64,000 nt of DNA from JAUWOY01 sp034431315 (GCA_034431315.1 DAOUDK010000128.1:9035-73034); one strand, 5' to 3'. Counted from the stretch's first letter, positions 17,401-26,540 are shown. The notes: a model not told the origin generated them from the sequence alone. A program made the numbers and translations.

Positions 17401-19867
17401 GGACAAGAGTGAGCCGGAGTTCTACACCCAGGAGCACGCCCGGCTGGCCGAGGCGTTTGCTGCCCAGGCAGCCGTAGCCATTGAGAACGCCAGGCTCTTC
17501 GAAGAGGAGAGAAGAAGGGCCACCCAACTGGCGCTGATCAATGAGGTGGGCGAGAAAGTGGCCTCTATCCTGGATTCGGACAGGCTGATGCAAGAAGTGA
17601 CCCGCTCCATCCAGGAGAGCTTCAACTACTACAACGTGGCCCTTTTCCTTCTGGACGAGGAGCGCGGTGAGGTGGTGATGCAGGCTGTCTCCGGCGGCTT
17701 CGAGCACATAGTTGCGGGGGATTATCGCCAGTCCTTAGATGAGGGCATTGTCGGCTTCGTCGCCCGAACCGGCGACGCGTGGCTGGCCAACGATATCAGC
17801 AAGTCCCCCTACTACACCAAGGGCTTCCTGGGGGAAGTGCTCACCAAATCGGAGCTCTGCGTTCCCATCAAGCTGGGCAATGAAGTCATTGGCGCTCTAG
17901 ATGTGCAGAGCATCCACCTCGACGCTTTCGATCAGGAGGACGTAGCGGCACTGGAGGCGGTTGCTGACCGTTTGGCCATGGGCATCCAGAACGCTCGCCT
18001 CTACGAAGAGATGGCTGGCCTTTACGACGTCGGCCTGGCCGTGACCTCCGCCCTGGAACTCAATAAGACGCTGAGGGTGATTTACGAGCAGGTCAACCAC
18101 TTGATGAGCCTCGATACCTTCTACATCGCCCTGTACGATGAGGCGGGAGAGGAACTACGCTTCGAGATCTTCGTCGAAGAGGGCGAATGGCTGCCAAAGT
18201 TCACCAGGAAGCTCGACGAAGGCGGTTTGACGGCCTGGATAGTCCAATCCAGGAAGCCCCTTTTCATCGGCAATTTCGAAAAGGAGGGGGAGAGCCTGCC
18301 GGCGGTGCCGGGCCAGGTGGGGAAGCCTGAGACCCGATCCTGGCTGGGCTTTCCCCTTCTTGCCAGGGATAAGGTCGTCGGCGTCATTTCCGTGCAGAGC
18401 TTTCGGCCCCATGCGTTTACCAAGGAAGACGAGCGCATACTCTCTGCCTTCGCCAACCAGGCCGCAGTGGCCGTCGAGAACGCGCGGCTGTACGAGGAGA
18501 CGAAGCGGCGGGCCGAAGAGCTGGCGGTTCTCCACGCAACCTCGCTCGACATCACCGCTCCGCACGATCTGCCAACGCTGCTCCAGACCATCGTCGAGCG
18601 CGCGGCACGGCTGCTGGATGCCCCTGGCGGCGGGATGTACCTGTGCGATCCAGACCGGAGGGAGGTCCGTTGCGTGGTTAGCTACAACACCCCGCGTGAC
18701 TATACCGGGACGGTGCTCAAGTACGGTGAGGGCTTGGCCGGCACGATGGCCGAGACCGGAGAGCCGCTGATCATTGACGACTACCGTACCTGGCCTGGCC
18801 GCGCCGCCGTCTACGAGGAGGAGCAACCCTTTACCGCCATACTCAGCGCGCCGATGATCTGGCAGGGCCAGGTAACCGGAGTGATCCACGTGCTGGAGAA
18901 CGTGGAAATCCGGCGCTTCACGCAAGCCAATTTGGAACTGCTGAGCCTGTTCGCGAACCAGGCGGCCATCGCCATCGAGAACGCTCACCTCTTCGGACAG
19001 CTCGAAGAGCGCCGCGTGTATCTCGAAGGGGTATTAGGAGCCGCTCCCGACGCCATCGTTACCCTGGATGCTCGCCATCGGATCGTGGAATGGAACTCAG
19101 GCGCAGAGCGGCTGTTCGGATACTCACGGGAGGAGGTGATCGGCCAAAACATTGACCACCTGGTCACCAACCCCGATGTGTTCGAGGAGGCGGTCGAGTT
19201 TACGCAGGTAGTCATGGCCGGAATGGAAGTGCCCCCCATAGAGACCGTCCGTTATCGGAAGGATGGCTCTCCCGTGGACGTCCTCTTGGCTGGGTCCCCG
19301 ATCCTGGTGGGGGACGAGTTCATCGGGGCAGTCGCCGTCTACACCGACATCACCGAGCGGGTGCGGATGGAGGAGACGCTGCGCTCCCTGGCGCTTCTGG
19401 ACAACCTTACAGACCTGTTCAACCGGCGAGGGTTCTTCACCCTGGCCGAACAGCAGTTAAAGGCGGCCGAGCGAGCGAAGAGGAGAATGGTGCTGCTCTT
19501 TACCGACTTTGACGGCCTGAAGCAGATCAACGATACCTTTGGACACTCCGAAGGAGACCGGGCCTTGATCGAAACCGCCGATGTCCTCAGAGAGACATTT
19601 CGCGAGTCCGACATCATCGCTCGCATTGGCGGGGACGAGTTCGTGGTTATGGCGATAGAAACCAATGGGTCTCCCGCCGAGGTTCTCATCACTCGTCTGC
19701 AAGAGAATTTGAAGGCCCGCAACGCAAGGGAGGATCGCCACTACAAGCTGTCGTTAAGTGTGGGCCTGGCGCGCTACGACCCCGAACACCCCTGTTCCAT
19801 TGATGAACTGCTGGCCCGGGCGGATAAAGCGATGTACGAGAGGAAACAGGGCGATGACCTCGCGTAG
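14444..19867 (+). CDS. Giant PAS-(GAF)8-PAS-GGDEF sensor diguanylate cyclase
   Basis: A 1807-residue soluble protein: a short coiled coil (1-45), PAS (about 45-165), eight successive GAF domains each closing with a variant of FANQAAIAIENARLYEE, a second PAS (about 1525-1640) and a C-terminal GGDEF domain. The cyclase motif RIGGDEF is intact and an RESD five residues before it fits the product-inhibition I-site, so an active, feedback-inhibited c-di-GMP synthase is predicted. No TM segment, no EAL domain and no histidine kinase domain. The GAF array could bind several ligands or build a long signalling rod. The start has GGGAGG upstream; pth ends 25 bases before. Confidence 0.93.
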   Translation: MKDEHKAKEQLINELAEMRRRIARLEAADAERKRAEESLRESEARYRAVVEDQTELICRFQPDGTLTFVNEAYCRYFGKRLEELIGHNCMPLIPEEDREFVWQQMASLSLENPVGNYEHRVVTPSGEIRWQQWTDRAIYDEQGRLVEYQSVGRDITERKLAEEEIERRNRELAALNAITATMMQSALNLKEVLQLTADGVVQGLGCNTAIMFLLDEEEGVFKGRAVSTRAKILKRINAIIGFPVIQLKIPARSDFNEAASNLLDGRITIKHNFHELAGPLLSRPVCSALQGILGSRTFLGLPLLARGAVIGGIFASTREELNEADAEKLMTFANQAAIAIENARLHEETKQHTIELEQRAKRLAVINRVSAAISSFLDWNEVLNTTVRELVGLFGVEHSGILIFDKEKEWGHVLAEYPDWGATAERFQVKGYLAAERIIADQKPLIIEDTLKDPLVARVRDTMRRLGIKSMLIVPLVVKGETIGSIGLDAKKQRVFSQEDIELAQTIANQAAIAIRNVQLFQAEREQRDRAEALEEAAAVVSSTLDPDQVLDRVLEQVSRVVPNDAANIMLIEGDQARVVRWRGYERFGTEEFVSTVVFRIPEVTNLQQMLESREPMVIPDTDTCPDWVRIPVTEWLRSYAAAPIIVRGEVIGFLNVDSATPGFFTQAHAEALRVFADHAATAIENARLYGAERRHSAELEALRQASLHLTSALELQPILEAILDHAFKLVAADDVHIFLYDGERLTFGAALWEDGRQKESYAEPRPQGLTYTVACSGERIVVPDVNSHPLFRDYQWGGSIVGLPLRIGERVMGVMNVAFERPHVFDESELRVLGLLADQAAIAIDNARLYEETRQRALEQETLREAALALTTALDRNEVIERILAQLQQVVPYDSASVQLLREDQMEIVGGRGFPNLPDLLGTLFPVDGDNPNQEVIRTQAPFIVKDAPTVYEGFQKGPHMQTVIRSWLGVPMLIGERLVGMIALDKSEPEFYTQEHARLAEAFAAQAAVAIENARLFEEERRRATQLALINEVGEKVASILDSDRLMQEVTRSIQESFNYYNVALFLLDEERGEVVMQAVSGGFEHIVAGDYRQSLDEGIVGFVARTGDAWLANDISKSPYYTKGFLGEVLTKSELCVPIKLGNEVIGALDVQSIHLDAFDQEDVAALEAVADRLAMGIQNARLYEEMAGLYDVGLAVTSALELNKTLRVIYEQVNHLMSLDTFYIALYDEAGEELRFEIFVEEGEWLPKFTRKLDEGGLTAWIVQSRKPLFIGNFEKEGESLPAVPGQVGKPETRSWLGFPLLARDKVVGVISVQSFRPHAFTKEDERILSAFANQAAVAVENARLYEETKRRAEELAVLHATSLDITAPHDLPTLLQTIVERAARLLDAPGGGMYLCDPDRREVRCVVSYNTPRDYTGTVLKYGEGLAGTMAETGEPLIIDDYRTWPGRAAVYEEEQPFTAILSAPMIWQGQVTGVIHVLENVEIRRFTQANLELLSLFANQAAIAIENAHLFGQLEERRVYLEGVLGAAPDAIVTLDARHRIVEWNSGAERLFGYSREEVIGQNIDHLVTNPDVFEEAVEFTQVVMAGMEVPPIETVRYRKDGSPVDVLLAGSPILVGDEFIGAVAVYTDITERVRMEETLRSLALLDNLTDLFNRRGFFTLAEQQLKAAERAKRRMVLLFTDFDGLKQINDTFGHSEGDRALIETADVLRETFRESDIIARIGGDEFVVMAIETNGSPAEVLITRLQENLKARNAREDRHYKLSLSVGLARYDPEHPCSIDELLARADKAMYERKQGDDLA

Positions 19868-20105
19868 GGCTCGGTCGGAGACCTTCGCCCAACAAACGCG
19901 AACCGTTCGGCAAGGTCTCCTGAGGGCGATGTACGAGCGGAAACGGGGCGATATGACATCGAATTTCGAGGATTTACCGAATTCGGCGTCGTGGATTCGG
20001 TGAATCCTTTCAATTCGTTGTCATATCCACCAGAGAGCCACCCAGCAACACTCAACAGGGAAACCACCTCAATCGGCCCCCGAAGGTATTTGGAGAAGAT
20101 TTGGC
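19868..20105. other. Intergenic region with an echo of the GGDEF gene end
   Basis: About 60 bases after the cyclase stop, GATGTACGAGCGGAAACGGG (from about 19928) repeats with two changes the stretch near 19831 that encodes the final MYERKQGD of the cyclase. The rest shows no gene. It looks like the remnant of a second GGDEF gene end or of a local duplication. Confidence 0.55.
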
Positions 20106-23100
20106 ATGAACGAACTGAATTTATCGGGCCTGCTCTCCCTCGTGGAAGACATACCCAGCTACCGTGAGCTGCTCGGGGGCTTGAAGGCCCAGGATACGGC
20201 CTCATGCTCCCTATCCCATCCCTTAACCCTCAGCCTGCTGTCCTCGGCGCGGCCCTACCTCATCGCCGCCCTGCAGCGGGACCTGGACAAGCCATTGGTG
20301 GTGGTGACGGCCCGGCCAGAGCAGGCCAGCCAACTCCACAGCCAGTTGCGCCTCTGGTCAGCCAAGCCGGAGGGCGTGCTGCTTTTCCCCGAGCCCAACG
20401 CCCTGCCCTACGAACACATCGCCTGGAACATCGAGACCGTCCAGCAACGTATCCGGGTCCTGGCCACGCTGTTACAAGACCTCCAACTTCCAACTTCCAA
20501 CTTCCAATTGCTCCCCCCCGTCATCATCGCCTCAGCCCGCGCTCTGATGCAGAAAACCATACCCCGGCGCGAATTCCAGGCCGGCGTGCACACCCTGCAG
20601 CAGGGCCAACCCATCTCCCTGGAGAAGATGCTGGCCCACTGGGTCTCCCTGGGCTACGAGCCGGCCAGCCTCGTCCAGGAGCCGGGCACCTTCAGCCGAC
20701 GGGGCGGGATCATTGACGTCTTCCCTCCCCACAGCGCGCAGCCGGTGCGCATCGAGCTGTTCGGGAACGAGATCGAGTCCCTGCGCCTCTTCGAGCCGGA
20801 CACCCAGCGCTCCCAGGAGAAGGTATCCTCGTTTACCCTGGTTCCAGCCAGTGAAGCCTTGCCCCAACATGGCCCGTTGGCAGCTCAACGAGCAGCGCAG
20901 TTGGACCCCTCAGCCTGTCACGAGTCGGCGGCAGCCGAATTCGAGGCCAACCTCGAAGCTCTGAGGGAAGGCCAGCACTTCAAGGGCCTGGAGTTCTACA
21001 TTCCCCATCTCTACTCCCAGCCGGGGAACCTCATAGATTTCCTGCCTACCGAAGGATTATTGGTTGTTGATGACCTGACCGAGTTGGAAGCAGCTATGGC
21101 CGACCTGGAGGCCAGTGCGCTGGAGCTTCAGAAGACCCTGCTCGAAGCAGGCGAATTGCCCAACGGGCTCCCCATCCCCTACTTCACCTGGGACGAGCTG
21201 CAAGACGCGCTGTTGGACAGGCATCCCCTGGTGCTGGGATACGATGGCGGGGAGGAACAGCCGTTGAGCCAGCTCTTTACCCCAGGCCCCCGCTACGGCG
21301 GGCGGCTCAAGCAGGTGCTGGACGACTGGCGGAGGATGCTCCAGGAGGGTCAGCGGATCGTGGTGGTGAGCCGTCAGGCCCAGCGCCTGGCCGCGCTGTG
21401 GGGAGAGCGAGAAGCCTACGTGCAAACCCTAAGGGTCTCGGAGACCCTTAGGGTTTTGCCCCCACCGCGCAGCCTGACCATCGTGCAGGGCACCCTGGCC
21501 GAGGGCTGGATTCTGGAAGCTGGAAGTTGGAAGTTGGAAGTTGGAAGAGGGCTGCCAGTAACCAGCAAGCGGCAAGCGGTAACGTGCTGCTTACTAACGG
21601 ATGCAGAAATTTTTGGCTGGTCGAGGCCCCTGCCCCGTCGTGTGCGCCGACCGCGGGCGGTGACTCCAGAGGCATTTTTCGCCGACATGGCCCCCGACGA
21701 TTACGTGGTGCACCTCGAGCACGGCATCGGCATCTTCCACGGTCTGGTTGAGCTGACCCTCGACGGGGTGAAACGGGAGTACCTGGAGGTCGAGTACCAC
21801 GGGGGCGATAAGCTGTTCGTGCCCATTCACCAGGCAGATCGCCTCAGTCGCTACGTGGGGGCGGGCGAGCGTCGTCCCGCCCTCCACCGCCTGGGCGCAG
21901 CCCGCTGGGCTCAGGTCAAAGCCCAGGCCAAGCGAGCCGTGGAGGACATCGCGCGGGAGCTCCTGGAGCTCTACGCAGCGCGGGAGATTGTGCCGGGCCA
22001 CGCCTTTCCCCCCGACCACCCCTGGCAAGCCGAGCTGGAGGCATCCTTCCCCTACATCGAAACCGAGGATCAACTGCGGGCCGTCGAAGAGATCAAGACC
22101 GACATGGAGAAACCCAAGCCCATGGACCGGCTCATTTGTGGCGATGTGGGCTACGGCAAGACCGAGGTTGCCCTGAGGGCGGCCTTCAAGGCAGTGATGG
22201 GCCACAAGCAGGTTGCCATCCTGGTGCCCACCACCGTACTGGCCCAGCAGCACTACACCACCTTCCAGAAGCGGCTCAAGCCCTTCCCCGTCGAGGTGGA
22301 GATGCTCTCCCGCTTCAGATCGCGCCGAGAGCAGGGGGAGATCCTGAGCAAGCTACAGGCGGGGACGATGGACATCGTCATCGGCACCCATCGTCTGATT
22401 CAAAAGGACGTGGCCTTCAAAGACCTGGGTTTGCTCATCATAGACGAGGAGCAGCGCTTCGGCGTGACCCACAAGGAAAAACTCAAGCAGATGCGCAAGG
22501 AAGTGGACGTCCTCACCCTCACCGCCACCCCCATACCCCGCACCCTCTACATGTCGCTGACGGGCGTGCGGGACATGAGCACCATTGATACCCCGCCCGA
22601 AGAGCGGCTCCCCGTAAAGACCCACGTGGGCGAGTACGACGAGACCCTCATCCGCAAGGCCATCCTGCGGGAACTGGACCGGGGCGGCCAGGTCTATTTC
22701 GTGCACAACCGCGTGATGAGCATCCGTCAGGTCGCCCAGCGCCTGGAGCGCATAGTTCCCGAAGCCACGCTGGCTATCGCCCACGGCCAGATGCCCGTGG
22801 CGAAGCTAGAGCAAGTGATGCTGGATTTCGCAGCGGGCAAAACAGACATCCTGGTCTGCACCTCCATCATCAAGAGCGGTCTCGACATCCCCAACGTCAA
22901 CACCCTGATCATCAACCGCGCCAATATGTTCGGGCTGGCCGATCTCTACCAGTTGCGCGGCCGGGTTGGGCGGGGCGCTCGTCGGGCCTACGCCTACTTC
23001 CTATACGACCATCCCCACCGCTTGACCGACACAGCCCGCCAGCGCCTGCAGACCATCCTGGAGGCCAGCGAGTTGGGAGCCGGATTCGGCATAGCCATGC

Positions 23101-23696
23101 GCGATCTGGAGATTCGCGGAGCCGGTGACTTGCTTGGCACCCGGCAGCACGGCCACATTGCCGCCGTGGGCTTCGACCTCTACTGTCGCCTCCTGGCCCA
23201 GGCGGTGCAGAACCTTAAAGAGGAGCCTGAAGGAGAGGCCCCTTCACCCCTATCAGCCCCACTTGCGCCCTCCATCTCCATTGACTTGCCCCTGCCTGCC
23301 TTCATACCCAGGGACTACGTGCCCCATCCCCCCCTGCGTCTGCGGCTCTACCGCCGCATGGCGGGCCTGGTCTCGCTGGACGATATCGAGGACATGGAGC
23401 AAGAGCTGCAGGACCGCTTCGGCAACCTGCCTGAAGCTACCGCCAATCTGCTCTACCAACTGCGCCTCAAGTCGCTGGCTCTTAGAGCCGAGGTGCGAGG
23501 TATCTCCGTTCGAGAGGGACAAATCGTCATCAGTACCGACAGGGATTTGGAGCGCGAGCAACTGAGGAGACGCCTGAGCAAGCGAGTCCAGGTTAGCCGG
23601 CGCTGGCTCCGGCTGCCGCTTCGTCAGAGCGAAAGTGTTTGGCGGAGGGAGTTGGTGGAGGTGCTGGAGGTGATGGGGCGGGTTCGAGGCCTGTAG
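20106..23696 (+). CDS. mfd: Transcription-repair coupling factor Mfd
   Basis: Mfd is a translocase that removes RNA polymerase stalled at DNA damage and recruits UvrA. Visible in order: UvrB-like N-terminal modules (1-340), the RNA-polymerase-interacting CarD-like domain (DYVVHLEHGIGIFHG ... YHGGDKLFVPIHQADRL, about 535-600), RecG-like helicase motifs with Walker A GDVGYGKTE (about residue 680) and DEEQRFGV (about 779), and a TRCF C-terminal domain. The helicase core is complete. Between the UvrB-like part and the CarD-like domain there are repeat-derived insertions: an inverted repeat at 21424-21457 and heptamers at 20481 and 21514, all in frame. ATG start at 20106 has a weak ribosome site. 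Confidence 0.95.
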   Translation: MNELNLSGLLSLVEDIPSYRELLGGLKAQDTASCSLSHPLTLSLLSSARPYLIAALQRDLDKPLVVVTARPEQASQLHSQLRLWSAKPEGVLLFPEPNALPYEHIAWNIETVQQRIRVLATLLQDLQLPTSNFQLLPPVIIASARALMQKTIPRREFQAGVHTLQQGQPISLEKMLAHWVSLGYEPASLVQEPGTFSRRGGIIDVFPPHSAQPVRIELFGNEIESLRLFEPDTQRSQEKVSSFTLVPASEALPQHGPLAAQRAAQLDPSACHESAAAEFEANLEALREGQHFKGLEFYIPHLYSQPGNLIDFLPTEGLLVVDDLTELEAAMADLEASALELQKTLLEAGELPNGLPIPYFTWDELQDALLDRHPLVLGYDGGEEQPLSQLFTPGPRYGGRLKQVLDDWRRMLQEGQRIVVVSRQAQRLAALWGEREAYVQTLRVSETLRVLPPPRSLTIVQGTLAEGWILEAGSWKLEVGRGLPVTSKRQAVTCCLLTDAEIFGWSRPLPRRVRRPRAVTPEAFFADMAPDDYVVHLEHGIGIFHGLVELTLDGVKREYLEVEYHGGDKLFVPIHQADRLSRYVGAGERRPALHRLGAARWAQVKAQAKRAVEDIARELLELYAAREIVPGHAFPPDHPWQAELEASFPYIETEDQLRAVEEIKTDMEKPKPMDRLICGDVGYGKTEVALRAAFKAVMGHKQVAILVPTTVLAQQHYTTFQKRLKPFPVEVEMLSRFRSRREQGEILSKLQAGTMDIVIGTHRLIQKDVAFKDLGLLIIDEEQRFGVTHKEKLKQMRKEVDVLTLTATPIPRTLYMSLTGVRDMSTIDTPPEERLPVKTHVGEYDETLIRKAILRELDRGGQVYFVHNRVMSIRQVAQRLERIVPEATLAIAHGQMPVAKLEQVMLDFAAGKTDILVCTSIIKSGLDIPNVNTLIINRANMFGLADLYQLRGRVGRGARRAYAYFLYDHPHRLTDTARQRLQTILEASELGAGFGIAMRDLEIRGAGDLLGTRQHGHIAAVGFDLYCRLLAQAVQNLKEEPEGEAPSPLSAPLAPSISIDLPLPAFIPRDYVPHPPLRLRLYRRMAGLVSLDDIEDMEQELQDRFGNLPEATANLLYQLRLKSLALRAEVRGISVREGQIVISTDRDLEREQLRRRLSKRVQVSRRWLRLPLRQSESVWRRELVEVLEVMGRVRGL
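20481..20510. repeat. TTCCAAC heptamer repeat inside mfd
   Basis: About four copies of TTCCAAC in tandem encode LQLPTSNFQL inside mfd. The same heptamer appears in reverse orientation at 21514-21547 and again near 55400. Confidence 0.85.
21424..21457. repeat. Perfect inverted repeat inside mfd
   Basis: AAACCCTAAGGGTCTC, a 3-nt loop, then GAGACCCTTAGGGTTT. It is read through in frame as QTLRVSETLRVL. It looks like a palindromic insertion in a tolerant linker of Mfd. Confidence 0.9.
21514..21547. repeat. Tandem GGAAGTT heptamer inside mfd
   Basis: Four to five copies of TGGAAGT/C in tandem encode LEAGSWKLEVG. This is the reverse complement of the TTCCAAC array about 1 kb upstream in the same gene. 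Confidence 0.85.
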
Positions 23697-23726
23697 ACCG
23701 CCGAATGAATTCGACGTCTGAAACTG

Positions 23727-23772
23727 AAAAAGCCCCTCAGGGCTTGATTCTAGCGCCTGAGGGCGCTTTTCA
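23727..23772 (+). terminator. Terminator after mfd
   Basis: AAAAGCCCCTCAGG pairs with CCTGAGGGCGCTTTT across a short spacer; the T-run follows the stem. It lies about 30 bases after the mfd stop. Confidence 0.85.
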
Positions 23773-23912
23773 ACTTCAGCCAGGGATTTCTAGTCCCTGG
23801 CCTTCTGTGGGATTCGTGGGATATTCGTGGGATATTTGTGGGATATGTGGGATACCTGTGGGTTATTTCCTCGTTGCCTCATTCCTCATCGCCTCGTCCC
23901 CTCGTTCCTCGT
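23773..23912. repeat. Intergenic low-complexity block
   Basis: From about 23812 a GTGGGATAT-like unit recurs five times with drift (GTGGGATATTC, GTGGGATATTT, GTGGGATATGT). It is followed at 23871-23918 by a CCTCGTT/CCTCATT array that runs into the end of the convergent gene. No gene is visible. Confidence 0.7.
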
Positions 23913-25328
23913 TCACTTAAAAATGTAATAAGTAGCCCGCTTCCTGCCTATCTTCAGCAGCACGTTCTTGCTCACCAGGTCGGCCAGGTCTCGGCGGATG
24001 GTCTCGGAGCTGACATCGGGGCAGAGTTCCTGGTACTGGCGGTTGGTGATGCGCTCTTTTTCAAGCAGGTGGGTCAGGGCTTTCTCCTGGCGCTGGTTCA
24101 AGTCCAGGTGGGACCAGCGCCCCCGGTCTATTTCCTCGCTTACCAGCCCCTCCCCATGCCCGTAGAGGATGACGCGGAATCCGCCCGCCGTCTCCTGAAA
24201 ACGCGGGGCCGGCAGTCCGTAATCCCGCATCAATTTGATCATGCGGTCTATGCCGTAGCCCAGGTGCTCGATGAAGCCCATGTCGGCCAACACCTGGACG
24301 ATGACCTCGTTGCGGGAGAACCGCTCCTCGACGATGTTATCCACTGTCACGTGGCCTGGCAGGCGGCCTGGGCTGTAGAACTCGATGCGGTCGCTGAACA
24401 TGAAGATGCGTATCTCGTCGCCGCGAATGCTGTAATCGCGGTGGGCCACGGCGTTGACGATGGCCTCGCGCACGGCTTTGACGGGATACTCTACCCGCTC
24501 CTCCCTCTCCAGGCTCACCAGCCGAACCCCGCGCTTCATGTTACTGGCCAAAAATGCCTCAGCGCGGCGGATCTGGTCGGGCAAAGTTCCCCTGACGTCC
24601 TCTCGCACGAACTCGTCGCTCATCTCCCGCCCAACGTAGCGAACCACGATAATCTCACTGGACTTCACGAAACGCTCAGGCTGGATGCCGAACAGAAGTA
24701 CGCCGGCGTTGGTGGGCCGATATCCCCCCCTCTTTCCCCCCCCACTTTTGGGGGGAGGAAGGGGGGGCGTCACCAGGCAACCGCGATTGTGCAGGGCCTC
24801 CTCAGTCGTAGCCGCGATCAGCCCCTCCAGCAAGGCCAGGTATCTCTCCGCCTTGTCCCAATCAATGTCGTCGAGCGTGGCACCGGGCGGGACGAGGGAT
24901 TCGAAGCTCACCTCACCCCGTTCGATGATCAGCCGGCGCAGCCTTCGAGGAGCCAGGGGCTTGTTCTGAGCGCCAACGCGGATCAGGTACTTTCCCCGCA
25001 AGCTGTAGACGTGGGGCAGCCCTGGCGGGACGGTGATGACCAGGACGTCCTCGTCATCTACGGTCACGATCTCTGGCAAGGGGATGATGAGGGGGGGATC
25101 GGTCAGAAAAGCGGCCTCCAGAGCCTTGTCGCGAGCCGCCTCGGCGTCCTTCAGCCCCAGCGGCCTACCCGACTTAGGGCCAATGCCCACCAGAACCACG
25201 CCGCCGCTGGCGTTGGCCAGGGCCACGAGCGATTCTGCCAACGTGCGAGCAGAAGCCCGCTCGGTCTTCAATTCTATTTCCTGTCCCTGGCCCTGCTGCA
25301 ACAGGGATAATATCTCATCTCCAGTCAA
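23913..25328 (-). CDS. Schlafen/AlbA_2 DNA-binding ATPase-like protein with winged helix
   Basis: The 471-residue protein has an N-terminal AlbA_2/Schlafen domain (1-130: EIELKTERASARTLAESLVALANASGGVVLVGI), a GHKL-type HATPase_c_4 region (about 265-390: VREAIVNAVAHRDYSIRGDEIRIFMF and YSPGRLPG) and a C-terminal DeoR-like helix-turn-helix (SSETIRRDLADLVSKNVL). These proteins are widespread predicted transcription regulators. The TTG start at 25328 is supported by GGAGG seven bases upstream. A G/C-run palindrome (24724-24768) is inserted in frame and read as PPLPPPKSGGGKRGG. It is 12 bases downstream of prsW on the same transcript. Confidence 0.85.
   Translation of the reverse strand: MTGDEILSLLQQGQGQEIELKTERASARTLAESLVALANASGGVVLVGIGPKSGRPLGLKDAEAARDKALEAAFLTDPPLIIPLPEIVTVDDEDVLVITVPPGLPHVYSLRGKYLIRVGAQNKPLAPRRLRRLIIERGEVSFESLVPPGATLDDIDWDKAERYLALLEGLIAATTEEALHNRGCLVTPPLPPPKSGGGKRGGYRPTNAGVLLFGIQPERFVKSSEIIVVRYVGREMSDEFVREDVRGTLPDQIRRAEAFLASNMKRGVRLVSLEREERVEYPVKAVREAIVNAVAHRDYSIRGDEIRIFMFSDRIEFYSPGRLPGHVTVDNIVEERFSRNEVIVQVLADMGFIEHLGYGIDRMIKLMRDYGLPAPRFQETAGGFRVILYGHGEGLVSEEIDRGRWSHLDLNQRQEKALTHLLEKERITNRQYQELCPDVSSETIRRDLADLVSKNVLLKIGRKRATYYIFK
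24724..24768. repeat. C-run/G-run palindrome inside a gene
   Basis: CCCCCCC-TCTTT-CCCCCCCC, ACTTTT, GGGGGG-AGGAA-GGGGGGG: a hairpin inserted in frame in the Schlafen-type gene. The same design occurs at 9717 and 63439. Confidence 0.88.
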
Positions 25329-25340
25329 GCTTGTCCCTCC

Positions 25341-26540
25341 TTAATCACGTGTGATGGTCTGCACAGCAGATGGCATCTGAACTCGCAGCCACCTGGTAAG
25401 GTAGAAAATGGTAAAGATGGTGGATAACGCCAGCAGAGACAGGAAGGCCATCAAAGCCAAGATGGCCAAACTCCCCAGAGCCAGGCCGATTTCATCGGGC
25501 GGCGAGGAGGTGAGGGAGAAAGAGACCACGAGCATGCCAGAAGCGGCGATGTTCCAGAGGGAGTGGAGGCTGACGCTGGCGGCGTAAGCGCCCAGGAGGC
25601 GCCAGGGGCGTCGGGTGGCGAAGAAGTAATACCAGCCCAGGCCCATCAGCCCGCCCCCCAGGCAGTGCATGGCCGTAGCCCCAACGCGCAATGTCGCTAC
25701 CCCGGCCCAGCCCTCCAAAGAGGCGGCTCCATTAAAAAGCGACTCGGACAGAGCGAAGCCAGCCCCGCCAGTCAGGCCCCAGAGGAACGCCTGGGCCTTG
25801 CTGGGCCGGCGATAGCCCATGAGGACCACGCCCAGGGGCTTGAACATCTCTTCCACCATTGGAGCGATGACAAGCACGATCAAACCCAAGACGATAAGGA
25901 TCGGCGGGGATAGCAGAGGGCTGTAAAGGTTTTCGGGGTTCTGAAGCCAGCGGGGATCTTGCAAATAGACCGATAGTTCCTGTACCCAAGCGTCGCCGCC
26001 CGGCATCAGCGCCGCCAGGGCGAACACGACCACCATCATGAGCAAGCCAAACACAGCCTCCAACCCGAAAGCCCCGAAGGTAGCCAGAAAAGCGCCACTG
26101 GCCAGTTGAAGCACCACCTCCCGCCAGCGGGTATCGCTCTCCGCCAGGCTACGGCCAACGAAGGCCAGGAAGAACAGCGGGGGCAGGACGGCGGCCAAGA
26201 CGTAGAAAGGGGGAAAGGTCAGCGCGGGCACGACGTCAAGGGTGAGGACTACCTGGCCGAGGATCACAGCCACGACGAAGACAGCAACCAGCACCCGCGC
26301 CGGCCGAGGGCGGAACAGTCGCGAGGGGCGGCCCCGCAGCGAGCTCACACCCTGCCAGGCCAGGGGAAGTCCCAGCCCCAGACCCAGGGCGACGAAGGAA
26401 GCGCCCATGGTTGCCCTCGCCAGGTCAATCTCCCCTTCTCTGATGAGCGAGGGGATGAAATACAACGCTCCTGCCAGCAGGCCCAGGAGGGCGATGCTAA
26501 AGCCGGTGATAGCAACGATGATTTTGGCGAATCTGAGCAC
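25341..26540 (-). CDS. PrsW family intramembrane metalloprotease
   Basis: A 399-residue polytopic membrane protein with about ten TM helices. PrsW signatures are visible: APMVEEMFKPLGV (EExxK), GGAGFALSESLFN, RVGATAMHCLGGG and SVSLHSLWN. PrsW cuts within the membrane, in Bacillus to release a sigma factor from its anti-sigma partner. The substrate here is unknown. The GTG start at 26540 has AGGAGGTGA upstream. It probably forms one operon with the Schlafen-type regulator that follows. Confidence 0.87.
   Translation of the reverse strand: MLRFAKIIVAITGFSIALLGLLAGALYFIPSLIREGEIDLARATMGASFVALGLGLGLPLAWQGVSSLRGRPSRLFRPRPARVLVAVFVVAVILGQVVLTLDVVPALTFPPFYVLAAVLPPLFFLAFVGRSLAESDTRWREVVLQLASGAFLATFGAFGLEAVFGLLMMVVVFALAALMPGGDAWVQELSVYLQDPRWLQNPENLYSPLLSPPILIVLGLIVLVIAPMVEEMFKPLGVVLMGYRRPSKAQAFLWGLTGGAGFALSESLFNGAASLEGWAGVATLRVGATAMHCLGGGLMGLGWYYFFATRRPWRLLGAYAASVSLHSLWNIAASGMLVVSFSLTSSPPDEIGLALGSLAILALMAFLSLLALSTIFTIFYLTRWLRVQMPSAVQTITRD

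Noticed and set aside
23913..26540. Schlafen-type gene plus PrsW as a defence system
   Set aside because: AlbA_2 regulators and PrsW are widespread housekeeping-type genes; no nuclease, no toxin and no atypical composition here.
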